From: JAKQHY01 sp034429475
Lineage (GTDB): Bacteria; Chloroflexota; Anaerolineae; B4-G1; SLSP01
Direction: 5' to 3'
Length of the DNA: 56,646 bases
Assembly: GCA_034429475.1 (NCBI GenBank)
Contig: DAOUGD010000162.1
Location: 1-56,646 of the forward strand
This document shows, one piece after another, positions 17,441 to 26,547 of this stretch (positions are counted from its first letter, which is position 1; the number at the start of each line of letters is the position of its first letter). The position numbers and the translations under genes were made by a program. The notes under the pieces were generated by a model. That model was not told the DNA's origin, did no database searches, and worked only from the letters and a program-made list of their open reading frames with translations.

Positions 17441-19675
17441 ATGGAAAACCTGAAAACCTTCCTGGACGCCTACCACATGAACACGCTCAAAGAAGTGGCC
17501 GCATATCTGCAACTTGAGCCTTATCAGGTATCGGCGCGCAAGGAGCAGTTGATTGACGAACTGGTGCGCGCCATCCGCGCGCGGGCCGGGTCGCGCGACT
17601 TTATCCGCGCGCTGACCGAAGCCGAGCGCGCGGTGCTGGCCCTGCTTCTGAACGCCAACCGGCCAACCCATATCGCCGATCTCAATCTGCCGTTGATGAT
17701 GGCCGGGCTGGTCTACGTGGATGGCTACGAGGCGACGGCCCATTTGCCGCTGGCGAAACAAATCGTCATGAATTTATTGCGGCGCGGTCTGGTCGTGAAC
17801 CTGACAGACCCAGGCAATATGAGTACCCGGCGCACCTTTGAGACCGTGCAAACCATCAGCCTGGCCCCGGAGGTCGAGGCGGCTTTGCCCCGCGATATGC
17901 TGCCGATGCCCGAACCAAAGGGGCTGCACAGCCTCGCCGCGCCACCCGCCCGCATTGTCAGCGGGGAACCAGCGGAGTTTTTGCGCCAATTGTTCTTCAT
18001 CTGGGCGGAATTGCGTCGCCAACCGGGCAAGCAACTCAAAGCAGGCGGCCTCGGCAAACGCGACCTGCGCCGGATTGCTGAAAGTTTGAAGATTGACCCA
18101 GACGCCGGCGCCGAGCGCATGGCGTGGATGTATGCGCTGTTGCAAGCCCTCAACCTGATCGAGACCCATGACGAAGTTGTCCGTGCCGCCGAAGGGGACG
18201 CTATCACCTTGTTCTGGAACGCGCGCCTCAGCACGCAATTGCGCGAGATTTTGAGAGTTTACCCTAAAGTGACTCTGGAACTGGCCGCCGACACCTCAGT
18301 CTTATCCCAATATTCCTATTATGCGCACATTCCCCTCAAACCGTCGGCGCAGATTCGCCAAAGCGTGCTGGATGTCCTCGCCAAAGTGGCGGCGACGTCC
18401 TGGCTGCCGTTCTCCCTTTTCCTGGCGCTCCTGACCGGAGGGCGTCCCGGCGCACTGACCATTGACGATTACAACCGCAACATTATGTACAGCAACCTGC
18501 GCTGGTACGCCGCCAAAAATCGGGAGCAGTTAGAGGCCGCGCTGCTGCAACTGGATCGTGACGCGATCTTGTGTGTCCTGCGCGAACTACAAATCCTCGG
18601 CATCGTGGATTTGGGGTACAACGAAGGCAGCGTCCTGACCGGCGGTCAGGCGCCGCTCGCCCTGCAAGTAACCGGGCTGGCTCACGCCCACTTCAGCAAC
18701 ACCCCCATTGCCGACGCCCCCCCCACGGACGGTCAGGTGATCTTGCAGCCCGACTTCCAAATCCTGGCGTTGGGGCCGGTGGCGCTGCGCACGCTGGCTA
18801 ACCTGGAACGCTTCGCCGAGCGCGAGAAGTTTGACGAAAGCGTGGTGGCCTACCGCCTGACCCGCGACAGCGCCTACCTCGCCTTCCAACGGGGCGAAAC
18901 CCCGGAATCCATGCAGGCCGTTTTGCAGGAAGCCACCGGTATTCCTGTGCCACAGAACATTGCTCGCTCCCTGGAAGAATGGGGCGGGCAGTACGAACGC
19001 ATCGTGATACGGCGGCACGTCACGATCCTGCAATTGGACGATCCCCAAATCCTGGAGCAGTTATTGGCCGACGCCATCCTGCGCCGTTACCTGCACCGCA
19101 TGGACGACCACACAGCCTGGTTGAACAGCGACCACACGGCCAAAGTGGAGCAACGGCTGTGGATGCTGGAAATGCTGCCCACCTACTCCCAGGGGCCGGA
19201 AACCGATCTCCCGCACAGCCTGCGCTGGAAAGAAGAGCATCTGGCGCCGCGCCATCCCATGCCCAGCCTCTACGTGACCGGCACGATTCGCCGGATCGCC
19301 GCGCCGTGCGACGGCGGCTGGCAATTGACGCCGCAAACCGTCCGGGCTGCGGTCGCCACCGGGATGCCGATACCGGACATGATCGCGCTGCTCGAAAAGA
19401 TGACTGGCGCGCCGCTTTCCCCGGAATGGCAAAAACAGCTCAAGGCGTGGGGTAGCCACTTTGGCGCGGCGCAACTGGCGCAAGTGCTGCTGCTGCGGCT
19501 GGAGAGCGCGGAGGCTCTCCAGGAGCTGCGCCACGCCGACCGCCGCCTGAGTCGTTGGCTGCGCCCGCTACCCCAGGGGGAGGGCGTGGCGATCGTGAAC
19601 GAGGCGCACTGGGACGAAGCGCGGGAAATCCTTGCCGAGTGGGGCGTCGCTGTAACCGAAACGCCCTGGTGGTGA
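17441..19675 (+). CDS. Helicase-associated (XPB/Ssl2-like N-terminal, Helicase_C_3-type) domain protein
   Basis: A 744-residue protein of the kind that neighbours XPB in actinobacteria (the Rv0862c type next to the mycobacterial Ercc3 gene, from memory). The recognisable block is GQVILQPDFQILALGP near 430, then YRLTRDSAYLAFQRGETPES and EWGGQYERIVIRRHVTILQ. The N-terminal 60 residues form a SAP-like helical segment (LKEVAAYLQLEPYQVSARKEQLIDELV). No Walker motifs are present, so it is not itself a helicase. It probably binds or regulates XPB. The gene begins 4 bases after the previous stop. Confidence 0.78.
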   Translation: MENLKTFLDAYHMNTLKEVAAYLQLEPYQVSARKEQLIDELVRAIRARAGSRDFIRALTEAERAVLALLLNANRPTHIADLNLPLMMAGLVYVDGYEATAHLPLAKQIVMNLLRRGLVVNLTDPGNMSTRRTFETVQTISLAPEVEAALPRDMLPMPEPKGLHSLAAPPARIVSGEPAEFLRQLFFIWAELRRQPGKQLKAGGLGKRDLRRIAESLKIDPDAGAERMAWMYALLQALNLIETHDEVVRAAEGDAITLFWNARLSTQLREILRVYPKVTLELAADTSVLSQYSYYAHIPLKPSAQIRQSVLDVLAKVAATSWLPFSLFLALLTGGRPGALTIDDYNRNIMYSNLRWYAAKNREQLEAALLQLDRDAILCVLRELQILGIVDLGYNEGSVLTGGQAPLALQVTGLAHAHFSNTPIADAPPTDGQVILQPDFQILALGPVALRTLANLERFAEREKFDESVVAYRLTRDSAYLAFQRGETPESMQAVLQEATGIPVPQNIARSLEEWGGQYERIVIRRHVTILQLDDPQILEQLLADAILRRYLHRMDDHTAWLNSDHTAKVEQRLWMLEMLPTYSQGPETDLPHSLRWKEEHLAPRHPMPSLYVTGTIRRIAAPCDGGWQLTPQTVRAAVATGMPIPDMIALLEKMTGAPLSPEWQKQLKAWGSHFGAAQLAQVLLLRLESAEALQELRHADRRLSRWLRPLPQGEGVAIVNEAHWDEAREILAEWGVAVTETPWW

Positions 19676-19723
19676 GACGAAGACGGCATCACAACCGCAA
19701 TGCATCTGCAACGTACCCATCTC

Positions 19724-19751
19724 TTGGCATGGCAAGCAATAATGTTATAAT
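19724..19751 (+). promoter_or_regulatory. Sigma70-type promoter for the TPR gene
   Basis: TTGGCA (19724-19729) and a perfect TATAAT (19746-19751) are spaced by 16 bases. The TPR start codon at 19814 is 62 bases further on, with a GGAGG site between, so this unit has an ordinary leader and is separate from the XPB operon. Confidence 0.65.
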
Positions 19752-19813
19752 CTAGGTACGTTAGAAAAGCATCTCTACCTTATTTGTCTGGCTTAAGCCG
19801 TGTGGAGGCCGCC

Positions 19814-20488
19814 ATGAATCCAGCACAAACAAGTCCCGCCAAACGCAAACGAGCAGAAACACTCTACCAGGAAGCCCTGGAAGCCCATACCCGTTGGGAC
19901 ATAGATCAAGCAGTCAAAAATCTGGAAGCCGCCCTGGAACTGACCCCGGACAATGCGTCCTATCACATGACCATGGCCCAAATCCTCTCGCGGGCCGAGG
20001 ACTTTGATCGCGCCCTGCGCTCACTGGCGAACTACCTGCGCCTAGCGCCAGATTCCAAAGTGGCCGACCGCATTGAACAGTTGTTTGCCAGCGGCCTGGA
20101 TCCGGTTGAAGAAATCCTCACCAACAAGATGAAAACGGCGCGGCTGCCGTTGGACAGCATCGGGGCGGCCATTCAAATGTGGATGGAGTTCATCATTGCC
20201 ATGGGCGAAGAACCGCTCCCCATCCCCAAGCCGGAAACCTGGGCGGCGGCGCTGGATTACACGGTGCGCAAGCTCAATCTGCGGGATACCTCTCTGGATG
20301 AGTTGGCTGCGCTCTATGAAGTCAACGGTGAAACGATCCGCAAACATCACAAAGAGATTGTCAAAGCCCTGGATATTATGCCCTGTGACTATCGTTACTT
20401 CACCGGGGCGCAAAACCCGTTGGATAAGTTGGTAGAGGCGGCCGAACTTTTGGAAGAATTGGAGACAAAGTTTGCCCAAGAGTCGTAA
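19814..20488 (+). CDS. TPR-repeat protein with C-terminal helical domain
   Basis: A 224-residue soluble protein. Residues about 8-85 form two to three TPR units (AVKNLEAALELTPDNASYHMTMAQIL and the next repeat). The rest is helical, and a segment near 165-185 (LDELAALYEVNGETIRKHHKEI) has the look of a helix-turn-helix. The ATG at 19814 is supported by GGAGG 5 bases upstream; the open frame extends to 19784 without a better start. It has its own promoter and a strong terminator, so it is a single-gene unit. The function is unknown; a protein-protein adaptor or DNA-binding role is possible. Confidence 0.7.
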   Translation: MNPAQTSPAKRKRAETLYQEALEAHTRWDIDQAVKNLEAALELTPDNASYHMTMAQILSRAEDFDRALRSLANYLRLAPDSKVADRIEQLFASGLDPVEEILTNKMKTARLPLDSIGAAIQMWMEFIIAMGEEPLPIPKPETWAAALDYTVRKLNLRDTSLDELAALYEVNGETIRKHHKEIVKALDIMPCDYRYFTGAQNPLDKLVEAAELLEELETKFAQES

Positions 20489-20506
20489 AATATGCGTGAA
20501 ACAGAA

Positions 20507-20532
20507 AGCGGGGGCTGTATGCCCCCGCTTTT
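20507..20532 (+). terminator. Rho-independent terminator after the TPR gene
   Basis: The stem AGCGGGGGC (20507-20515) pairs with GCCCCCGCT (20521-20529) around a 5-base loop, followed by TTT. It sits 18 bases after the TPR stop and between two convergent genes. Confidence 0.9.
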
Positions 20533-20569
20533 GGTTTGAAATAGAGACATGCGCACACAGCCGGTGACG

Positions 20570-21898
20570 CTACCTCACCAACAGGATCATAAGATCGTTG
20601 ACATTCGTAGCCGTCGGACCGGTGCGCAGCAGATCACCCACTGCCTCCAACAATGGATAAGCATTGTTTTCGGCCAATGCGCGCCGCGCGTCCCAACCGG
20701 CCAGGCGCGCTTTCGCCGCCGTTTGACCATCCACGACCGCGCCGGCGGCGTCGGTGGGGCCATCCGTGCCATCCGTCGCCAATGCCAGCAAAGCCACCTC
20801 TGGCATACCGTCCAGCGCCAACGCCGCGGCCAGCGCCAATTCCTGATTGCGCCCGCCCCGGCCTACGCCGCGCACCGTCACTGTCGTCTCGCCGCCCCAT
20901 ACCAGGCAGGCGGGCGGCGCGAGCGGCTCGCCATACGCTCGGATACTTTTTGCCAGCGCCGCGCCGACTTTGGCAACTTCACGCGCCTCGCCTTCAATGA
21001 AGGTGGATAGCAGCAGCGCGTTGTATCCCCGGGCGCGCGCCGCCGCCACGGCCGCCAATGCCGCGCTGCGATTGGAGCCAATGAGGATGTTATGCACCGA
21101 CTCGAATATGGGGTCTGCCGGTTTGGGCGTCTCCGGGAGCTGTCCGACAAGTCCCAACGTCACATGATGCCGCACGGCCGGCGGCGTTTGTTCCCACAGC
21201 GCGTAACGATGCAGGACAGCCTGCGCGTCCGCATAGGTTGTCGGATCAGGGGATGTTAACCCTGAGGCGATCACATCAAGGAGATCGCCGACCACATCGG
21301 AGAGGATCAGGGTCGCAATGCGCGCCGGCGCTGCCTGGCGCACCACCTGACCGCCGGACAGCCGCGAGAGGTGTTTGCGCACCGCATTCAACTCGCCAAT
21401 CGTAGCCCCGGCTCGCAACAACGCCTCGGTCAGTGTCTGCACATCACCCAATGTCAGCGCGCCGGCAGGACATGGGGTCAGGGCTGAGGCTCCCCCTGAA
21501 AGTAATACCAGGATCAGGTCGTCCGCCGTTGCCGTCTCCACCAGCGAGAGGATCGCGCACGCCCCAGACACCCCGGCGGCGTCGGGAACGGGGTGGCCGG
21601 CCTCAATAATTTGCAAGGACATCGGCAAAGTATAACCAGCAGCGTGCTGATACTTGGTGACGACAATCCCCCCGCTCAACCGCGTCCCTAACTGGCGGGA
21701 AGCAGCAACCGCCATCGGCATCGCCGCCTTCCCGACCGCAATCAACAACACGCGCGCGACGGCATCCAGGGCATACGTCCAATCGCCCACCTGAAGATGC
21801 GCGCCATCACACTGTAAGAAGCACTCCACCGCCCGCGCAGGATCCACGGCAGCCAACGCGACGGCCTGTAGGTGCGCCAAATCGTTTTTCAAATCCAC
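20570..21898 (-). CDS. Glycerate 2-kinase (MOFRL family)
   Basis: A 442-residue kinase of the GckA/TtuD type that phosphorylates D-glycerate to 2-phosphoglycerate, feeding lower glycolysis. Typical segments are LLIAVGKAAMPMA, GIVVTKYQH, IEAGHPVPD, the glycine loop LLSGGASAL, NAVRKHLSRLSGGQ, and the C-terminal MOFRL block GGRNQELALAAAL followed by ATDGTDGPTDAAGA. It is the last gene of a three-gene minus-strand unit, beginning 8 bases after the stop of the solute-binding protein. The conserved GTDG loop is intact, so the enzyme should be active. Confidence 0.9.
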   Translation of the reverse strand: MDLKNDLAHLQAVALAAVDPARAVECFLQCDGAHLQVGDWTYALDAVARVLLIAVGKAAMPMAVAASRQLGTRLSGGIVVTKYQHAAGYTLPMSLQIIEAGHPVPDAAGVSGACAILSLVETATADDLILVLLSGGASALTPCPAGALTLGDVQTLTEALLRAGATIGELNAVRKHLSRLSGGQVVRQAAPARIATLILSDVVGDLLDVIASGLTSPDPTTYADAQAVLHRYALWEQTPPAVRHHVTLGLVGQLPETPKPADPIFESVHNILIGSNRSAALAAVAAARARGYNALLLSTFIEGEAREVAKVGAALAKSIRAYGEPLAPPACLVWGGETTVTVRGVGRGGRNQELALAAALALDGMPEVALLALATDGTDGPTDAAGAVVDGQTAAKARLAGWDARRALAENNAYPLLEAVGDLLRTGPTATNVNDLMILLVR

Positions 21899-21905
21899 GG
21901 CGACT

Positions 21906-23219
21906 TCACTTCCGTAAATTTGTCAGGGCATACGTCGCGGCGTCTTCCGGCGTCGCGGCCTCGCCTTTCAACAAAGCCGCCATTCCAGCCTGAAGCGCGC
22001 GGCGCACAGGCAGGTCCACGGCAGGCGGCAACGTGGGAACGGCTTTCTCTAGCAACTGCGTCAAGAAAGCGGTGTCTTCAGGCAAAAGTCCCCATTGAGC
22101 GAAGGCCGAGTCGCGGGTTGGCACGAGAAGTGTGGCGCGCGTCAAATCGCCCATCTGTTTGGGGGAAGACAACCACAGCGCCAACTGCTGGGCAGCCTCC
22201 TGACGAAACGGATCGGAGGTAACGATAGCCAATGACCAGCCGTGCGCGATGGTGATCGGCCCGCCTTGAATGGTCGGCGCCCAGGCCGGTAATGAACCAT
22301 TCGGCGGTTCTGCCCAATAAACCCCAATCGGAACGGGGCTGAGCCGCCCAATGCCTTTCTGGTAAGTGTCCCAACAGGCCACGGCATCTGCCAGCGTCAG
22401 CGTGCGCTCGGTGTTGATCAAATTGCGCGCTTTCAGTTCGGCGAAAAACCGATACAGTTGTTCCAACACAGCGCGGTCAAGCGCGGGAACGCCAGCTTCA
22501 TCCACCACAGTGCCGCCGCTGCCCAGATACATAGACACCAGGGCATCGTCGGCGTACCCGTTGACCGGGGCGGCAGGAAACAACAGCGAATAGCCTCGCG
22601 TCAACACATCAGTCCATGAAAAAGGCGGGGTTGCGGAAATACCGCTGCGATAAACCATCTGATCGGCCCGCGCCACCCAAGGAATTCCATAGATAGCGGC
22701 ATCCTTGCGCAGTCCCTCCAAAGAAAAGGGGAAGAAATCACTCTGTACCAATGTGGTGCTGCTGATAGGCTGCACCAAGCCTCCCGCCACAGCGGCCGCG
22801 AGATCGTTTTGGCTCAGCACAATCAAATCCGGCAAGACCGAAGGGGCGGCAACGTAGGCGGTGCTTAACAAGTTATACAGTCCACCCGATCCCGTGGCTT
22901 TTTTTACAATGACCTGCACTTGCACATCGGGATAAATCTCCGAGAAAGCCATAAGCTGATCATTGAGAACCCCCGCGCCACTGGTCTCATCATAGGGGTT
23001 CAGAAAATCCGGTGCCCACAAATGCAGCGTCACCAAGGAGGGCAAGGGTGTGGCGGTCGGCGTGGCAGTCAGCGTCGGTTCCGAAGTAGAAATGAGGGTG
23101 GGGAGCGTGGTCGCCGTCAAGGAAGGGGGGGCGCCATTGCAACCAGCCAGCGTTAGCAACATCATCCACAAGGCCGGCCCAAACAGCGGCCACGATTTCT
23201 TCAATATCATCCGTTTCAT
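21906..23219 (-). CDS. ABC transporter substrate-binding lipoprotein, family 1 (sugar type)
   Basis: A 437-residue extracellular solute-binding protein. It has a signal peptide with lipobox LAGC (Cys27), a Thr/Ser/Pro-rich linker to about residue 60, and then the SBP_bac_1 fold (VTLHLWAPDF, FSEIYPDVQVQV, PDLIVLSQNDLAA, YGIPWVARADQMVYR). Such proteins usually bind sugars or oligosaccharides. No permease genes are nearby. The start lies 4 bases after the stop of the glycosidase-like gene, and both that stop and this start fall in a degenerate copy of the caacggattgaacgg phrase repeat. The ATG three codons further in is an alternative start. Confidence 0.85.
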   Translation of the reverse strand: MKRMILKKSWPLFGPALWMMLLTLAGCNGAPPSLTATTLPTLISTSEPTLTATPTATPLPSLVTLHLWAPDFLNPYDETSGAGVLNDQLMAFSEIYPDVQVQVIVKKATGSGGLYNLLSTAYVAAPSVLPDLIVLSQNDLAAAVAGGLVQPISSTTLVQSDFFPFSLEGLRKDAAIYGIPWVARADQMVYRSGISATPPFSWTDVLTRGYSLLFPAAPVNGYADDALVSMYLGSGGTVVDEAGVPALDRAVLEQLYRFFAELKARNLINTERTLTLADAVACWDTYQKGIGRLSPVPIGVYWAEPPNGSLPAWAPTIQGGPITIAHGWSLAIVTSDPFRQEAAQQLALWLSSPKQMGDLTRATLLVPTRDSAFAQWGLLPEDTAFLTQLLEKAVPTLPPAVDLPVRRALQAGMAALLKGEAATPEDAATYALTNLRK

Positions 23220-23223
23220 TCGT

Positions 23224-24405
23224 TCAATCCATTGAGTCTGTGTCCGGCAGGATATTTCCAGTATACGCTTGCACAGTGTCGTAAATCAGCCGCTTTTGGA
23301 AATCCGGTGTCACATAAGCGTAATAATCTTGATAATTGTGCATTTCCTGCGGCACACGAAACATCCACATCGCCACCACGGGACACCACGGCCATTGGGC
23401 CGCCGCCCAATCGTAAGCGTCCAACGTATACTGGATGCGCTGCGCCGAGGATACTCGCCACACCCAGCGCGGATGGTCATTCCAGCCAGATTCGGTAATG
23501 TAACAAGCTTTGTCCCCATCTCCCTGAGCTTCCATCACGGCACGCAATAGTTCGACCCGTCGGAAGTTGATGACCTCAGGCGACGGGGGAGCGTCGGCCG
23601 GTAACTTCATGCCGTAAGTATGCGCCGCCAGTACATCGAAGTAAGCGGCAGCGCCGGCCTGGTACATTTTTTCCAAATATAACACATCGTTCAGGCCGGC
23701 GGGACTTCCCTCAGGCTCCAACGTAGGCGCCAGTGCTCCGGCCAGCACAATGACCTCCGGGTTCGCGGTATGCGCGATGGGGTAAACCACGCTCAGCAGG
23801 GCCGTGTAGTCGGCAGGCGATACCGGACGATAGCCCCACTCGAAACTCAAATTTGGCTCATTCCAGATGATAATGTGCTGGATTTGGCCGCGATACCGCT
23901 CAAGAAATGCGCCGACAAAGCGCGCAAAATCCGCATAATGGGCGGCGTCCAGGTAGGTGGGGGTCGTCTCTTGAACTGCCGGGGCCGGGCGCGCCCAGGC
24001 AGGTACCATTCCGACGCGCGCGATGAGGGTTAACCCTTGCGCGCGAGCGTGCCCAACCACCTTGTCACTATGATGCCAGTCGTACTTGCCGGGGGCATAC
24101 TCAATGTAAGCCCACGGAAAATATTCCACGATCCACGGCGCCCCCATCTCGCGCACCAGCTCCAATGAGCGTTGCATTTTCCATTCCTCCACCTCATCGG
24201 TCAACCGGGTGTGGACGCCCACTTTGGGGTTTGTGGTATGAACGGCTTGCGGAGCAGGCCAGGCCACCAGCACCCCCGGGGCACGGATCAATCCGAGAAC
24301 GAGCGCCAACAACCCGCCCCAAAGGCTCAATTCCGGCCACATCCGCCGTATTTGCCCCCACAGATGGCGAAGCGCCTCTTTAATGAAGGGAAGCAAGCGT
24401 ACCAT
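23224..24405 (-). CDS. Membrane-anchored glycoside hydrolase-like protein (clan A TIM barrel)
   Basis: A 393-residue protein with one N-terminal membrane segment (about 27-49) followed by a TIM-barrel domain exported to the outside. WNEPN (acid/base Glu183) and ITESGW (nucleophile Glu305) are the two clan A signatures, and AHTYGM lies between them. GH39- or GH5-like families are the nearest guess. The polysaccharide or glycoside substrate is unknown. I prefer ATG 24405 over the upstream TTG at 24429. It is the first gene of an operon with a sugar-type binding lipoprotein and glycerate kinase, so a role in carbohydrate use is plausible. Confidence 0.78.
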   Translation of the reverse strand: MVRLLPFIKEALRHLWGQIRRMWPELSLWGGLLALVLGLIRAPGVLVAWPAPQAVHTTNPKVGVHTRLTDEVEEWKMQRSLELVREMGAPWIVEYFPWAYIEYAPGKYDWHHSDKVVGHARAQGLTLIARVGMVPAWARPAPAVQETTPTYLDAAHYADFARFVGAFLERYRGQIQHIIIWNEPNLSFEWGYRPVSPADYTALLSVVYPIAHTANPEVIVLAGALAPTLEPEGSPAGLNDVLYLEKMYQAGAAAYFDVLAAHTYGMKLPADAPPSPEVINFRRVELLRAVMEAQGDGDKACYITESGWNDHPRWVWRVSSAQRIQYTLDAYDWAAAQWPWCPVVAMWMFRVPQEMHNYQDYYAYVTPDFQKRLIYDTVQAYTGNILPDTDSMD

Positions 24406-24460
24406 AAACTGCGGCCCAGACCAGCGCAAAACCAGAAGACCTGTTAACCGTCCGTTTTTC

Positions 24461-24473
24461 GCCTATAATAGGC
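24461..24473 (+). promoter_or_regulatory. -10 element inside a perfect inverted repeat (possible operator)
   Basis: The sequence GCCTAT-A-ATAGGC is a perfect 13-base dyad, and TATAAT (24464-24469) lies within it. It is 51 bases upstream of the NUDIX start and 56 bases upstream of the divergent glycosidase start. A repressor binding here would block the -10. The -35 is weak. Confidence 0.4.
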
Positions 24474-24519
24474 AACGGGCCAATGAGTACTCTCCAGGTT
24501 CGGGGAAGGGATACATCCT

Positions 24520-25191
24520 GTGACATCAGTAAATGCATACAAACACTCACAAGCATGGATCGTGCAGCTCCGGGCAGCATTGGATGGCCCCCTGCCAGGT
24601 ATTGCGGCGCAACGCAAAATGGCAGCGCCTACCCACACCTTAACCGCCGCCGCCAACCTGCCGCCCCGCCAGGCCGCCGTACTCATCCTTTTCTCGCCAG
24701 CGGAGACGGAGGATGAGCTGGTGCTGCTGTTTACGCAACGTACCCTCAACGTAGCGCACCACAAGGGCCAGATTTGTTTTCCCGGCGGGCGACAAGATGC
24801 GAAGGATCATACCTTAATCCACACAGCGCTCCGGGAAGTGGAAGAAGAAGTCGGGCTCCCCTCTGAAGACATCGTCATCCTGGGACACCTGACCCCACTG
24901 TATGTTCCGGCAAGCAATCACCTGATACACCCCATCGTCGGATGGATCCCCCGGCTTCCCGCCCTCTTGCCCAATCCCGCCGAGGTCGCACAAGTGCTGC
25001 TAGTGCCCCTGAGCGCGCTGCTCAACCCACACAATGTCTCCACCTACACGTACACCAGCAACCATCAGGAGCTTACCGCCCCCTGCTATGCGGTTGCCGG
25101 TCAATACATCTGGGGAGCGACAGCCATGATGACGAGCGAACTGTTGGAGATGCTCCCCGTGCGCTTATCCCTCACAGAGTCTGCCGATTAA
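24520..25191 (+). CDS. NUDIX hydrolase, CoA pyrophosphatase-like
   Basis: A 223-residue NUDIX protein of the NudL/YeaB-like group, expected to hydrolyse CoA or related nucleotide diphosphates. The Nudix box runs from Gly90 (FPGGRQDAKDH) to TALREVEEEVGL, with the RE and EE metal ligands intact and Asp where the consensus G-x5-E has Glu. The upstream QRTLNVAHHKGQICFPGG resembles the CoA-type signature. The start is a GTG at 24520. The 3' end overlaps the convergent rimO gene by 27 bases. Confidence 0.85.
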   Translation: MTSVNAYKHSQAWIVQLRAALDGPLPGIAAQRKMAAPTHTLTAAANLPPRQAAVLILFSPAETEDELVLLFTQRTLNVAHHKGQICFPGGRQDAKDHTLIHTALREVEEEVGLPSEDIVILGHLTPLYVPASNHLIHPIVGWIPRLPALLPNPAEVAQVLLVPLSALLNPHNVSTYTYTSNHQELTAPCYAVAGQYIWGATAMMTSELLEMLPVRLSLTESAD

Positions 25192-26547
25192 GTCGTACTC
25201 TGTCGCCTCGGTGATTTCCACAGTAACCAGGCGATGGGGTTCCAGGGTTTCGGGAATCAACACCAGGCCATCAATCTCCGGGGCATCCCGATACGAGCGC
25301 CCGACGGTCAAGCCATCTCCCGTCCCCTCCAACAGCACTTGCAAGCGGCGTCCCACCCACCGCTGATTCAAAGCCGCCGAGATTTCTTGCTGCGCCACCA
25401 TCAGCGCCTCACGCCGCGCCTCTTTTACTTCTGGCGGAACGTCGTCCGCCCACTGAGCGGCCGCCACACCGTTCTCGTGAGAATAGGTGAACACCCCCAG
25501 CCGATCAAAACGCATCTCTAGCACAAAGTCCAACAGCGTTTGGAACTCCGCCTCCGTCTCGCCGGGGAACCCCACAATCAGCGTCGTGCGAATGGCGACG
25601 TCGGGGATACGCTCGCGCATACTGACCAGCGTGCGGCGCACGCCGTCCACGTCGGCGGGACGCCGCATCCGCCGCAACACATCGGGATGCGCGTGTTGAA
25701 GGGGGATGTCAATGTAAGGGAGCACCTGCGGCGTCTGTGCGATCACTTCAATCAACCGCTCGGTCACGTAGCCAGGGAAAGTGTAAAGGAGTCTCAGCCA
25801 GGGGATTTGAGGGACTTCCCGCGCCAGGCGCTCCAAAAGCTGCGCCAGCCCCTCTTTCATGCCCAAATCATACCCGTAATACGTAATGTCCTGGGCAATC
25901 AAGTTGATCTCCAGCACGCCCAGCGACTGTAGTTGCCGGGCGTCTGCCAGAATTGCCTCCGGCGCGCGGCTGACACTTGGCCCTTTCATCAACGGGATTG
26001 CGCAGAAAGCGCACTGGCGGCTGCACCCATCGGCAATTTTGAGGAAGGCGCTGGCGCCTGACGTCACATACCCTGGCGCGCCAACCTGTTCCGGCAAAAC
26101 CAGTGGGGTTGATACGACCCGTGTAGGTGACGTAAGAGGGGCGGCCCGGGACAAGGTGTCAGCCAGCGCCACAATGTCCGGCCACGAGCGTGTACCGACC
26201 ACCGCGGTCAGAGCCGGAACCGCCGCCAACAGAGCCTCCGGCTCACGTTGCGCCCAACACCCGGCAGCAATGAGGGTTTGCCGCGAGTGCAACTGTTCGG
26301 CCAATTCCAAGAGAGTTTCCAGAGACTCCTGGCGAGCTTGCGCGATGAAACCACAGGTGTTTACGATCACCATATCGGCCTGGGACAATTCCTGAGTAGC
26401 TTCGTAACCTGCCCGTTGTAACAGTAATGCCATCCCGTTGGCGTCTACGGTGTTCTTGGGACATCCCAACGAGACGATGTAAAAGCGAAAGGGGCGTTGA
26501 ACGCCCCTTTGTCGCTTAGGGTACTGCTGGCGTGTCCGGGTCTTCAC
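25165..26547 (-). CDS. rimO: Ribosomal protein S12 methylthiotransferase RimO
   Basis: A 460-residue radical-SAM enzyme that adds a methylthio group to the conserved Asp of ribosomal protein S12. The N-terminal UPF0004 domain has the three cluster-binding cysteines Cys29 (SLGCPKNTVD), Cys65 (NTCGF) and Cys97 (AAGCW). The radical-SAM cluster motif is CSRQCAFC (175-182). A TRAM domain closes the protein (VGRRLQVLLEGTGDGLTVGR). MPLKNG-type residues of MiaB are absent, favouring RimO. The gene is the last of the rplI operon, with its ATG overlapping the TGA of the RodZ-like gene (ATGA). Confidence 0.93.
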   Translation of the reverse strand: MKTRTRQQYPKRQRGVQRPFRFYIVSLGCPKNTVDANGMALLLQRAGYEATQELSQADMVIVNTCGFIAQARQESLETLLELAEQLHSRQTLIAAGCWAQREPEALLAAVPALTAVVGTRSWPDIVALADTLSRAAPLTSPTRVVSTPLVLPEQVGAPGYVTSGASAFLKIADGCSRQCAFCAIPLMKGPSVSRAPEAILADARQLQSLGVLEINLIAQDITYYGYDLGMKEGLAQLLERLAREVPQIPWLRLLYTFPGYVTERLIEVIAQTPQVLPYIDIPLQHAHPDVLRRMRRPADVDGVRRTLVSMRERIPDVAIRTTLIVGFPGETEAEFQTLLDFVLEMRFDRLGVFTYSHENGVAAAQWADDVPPEVKEARREALMVAQQEISAALNQRWVGRRLQVLLEGTGDGLTVGRSYRDAPEIDGLVLIPETLEPHRLVTVEITEATEYDLIGRLCEG

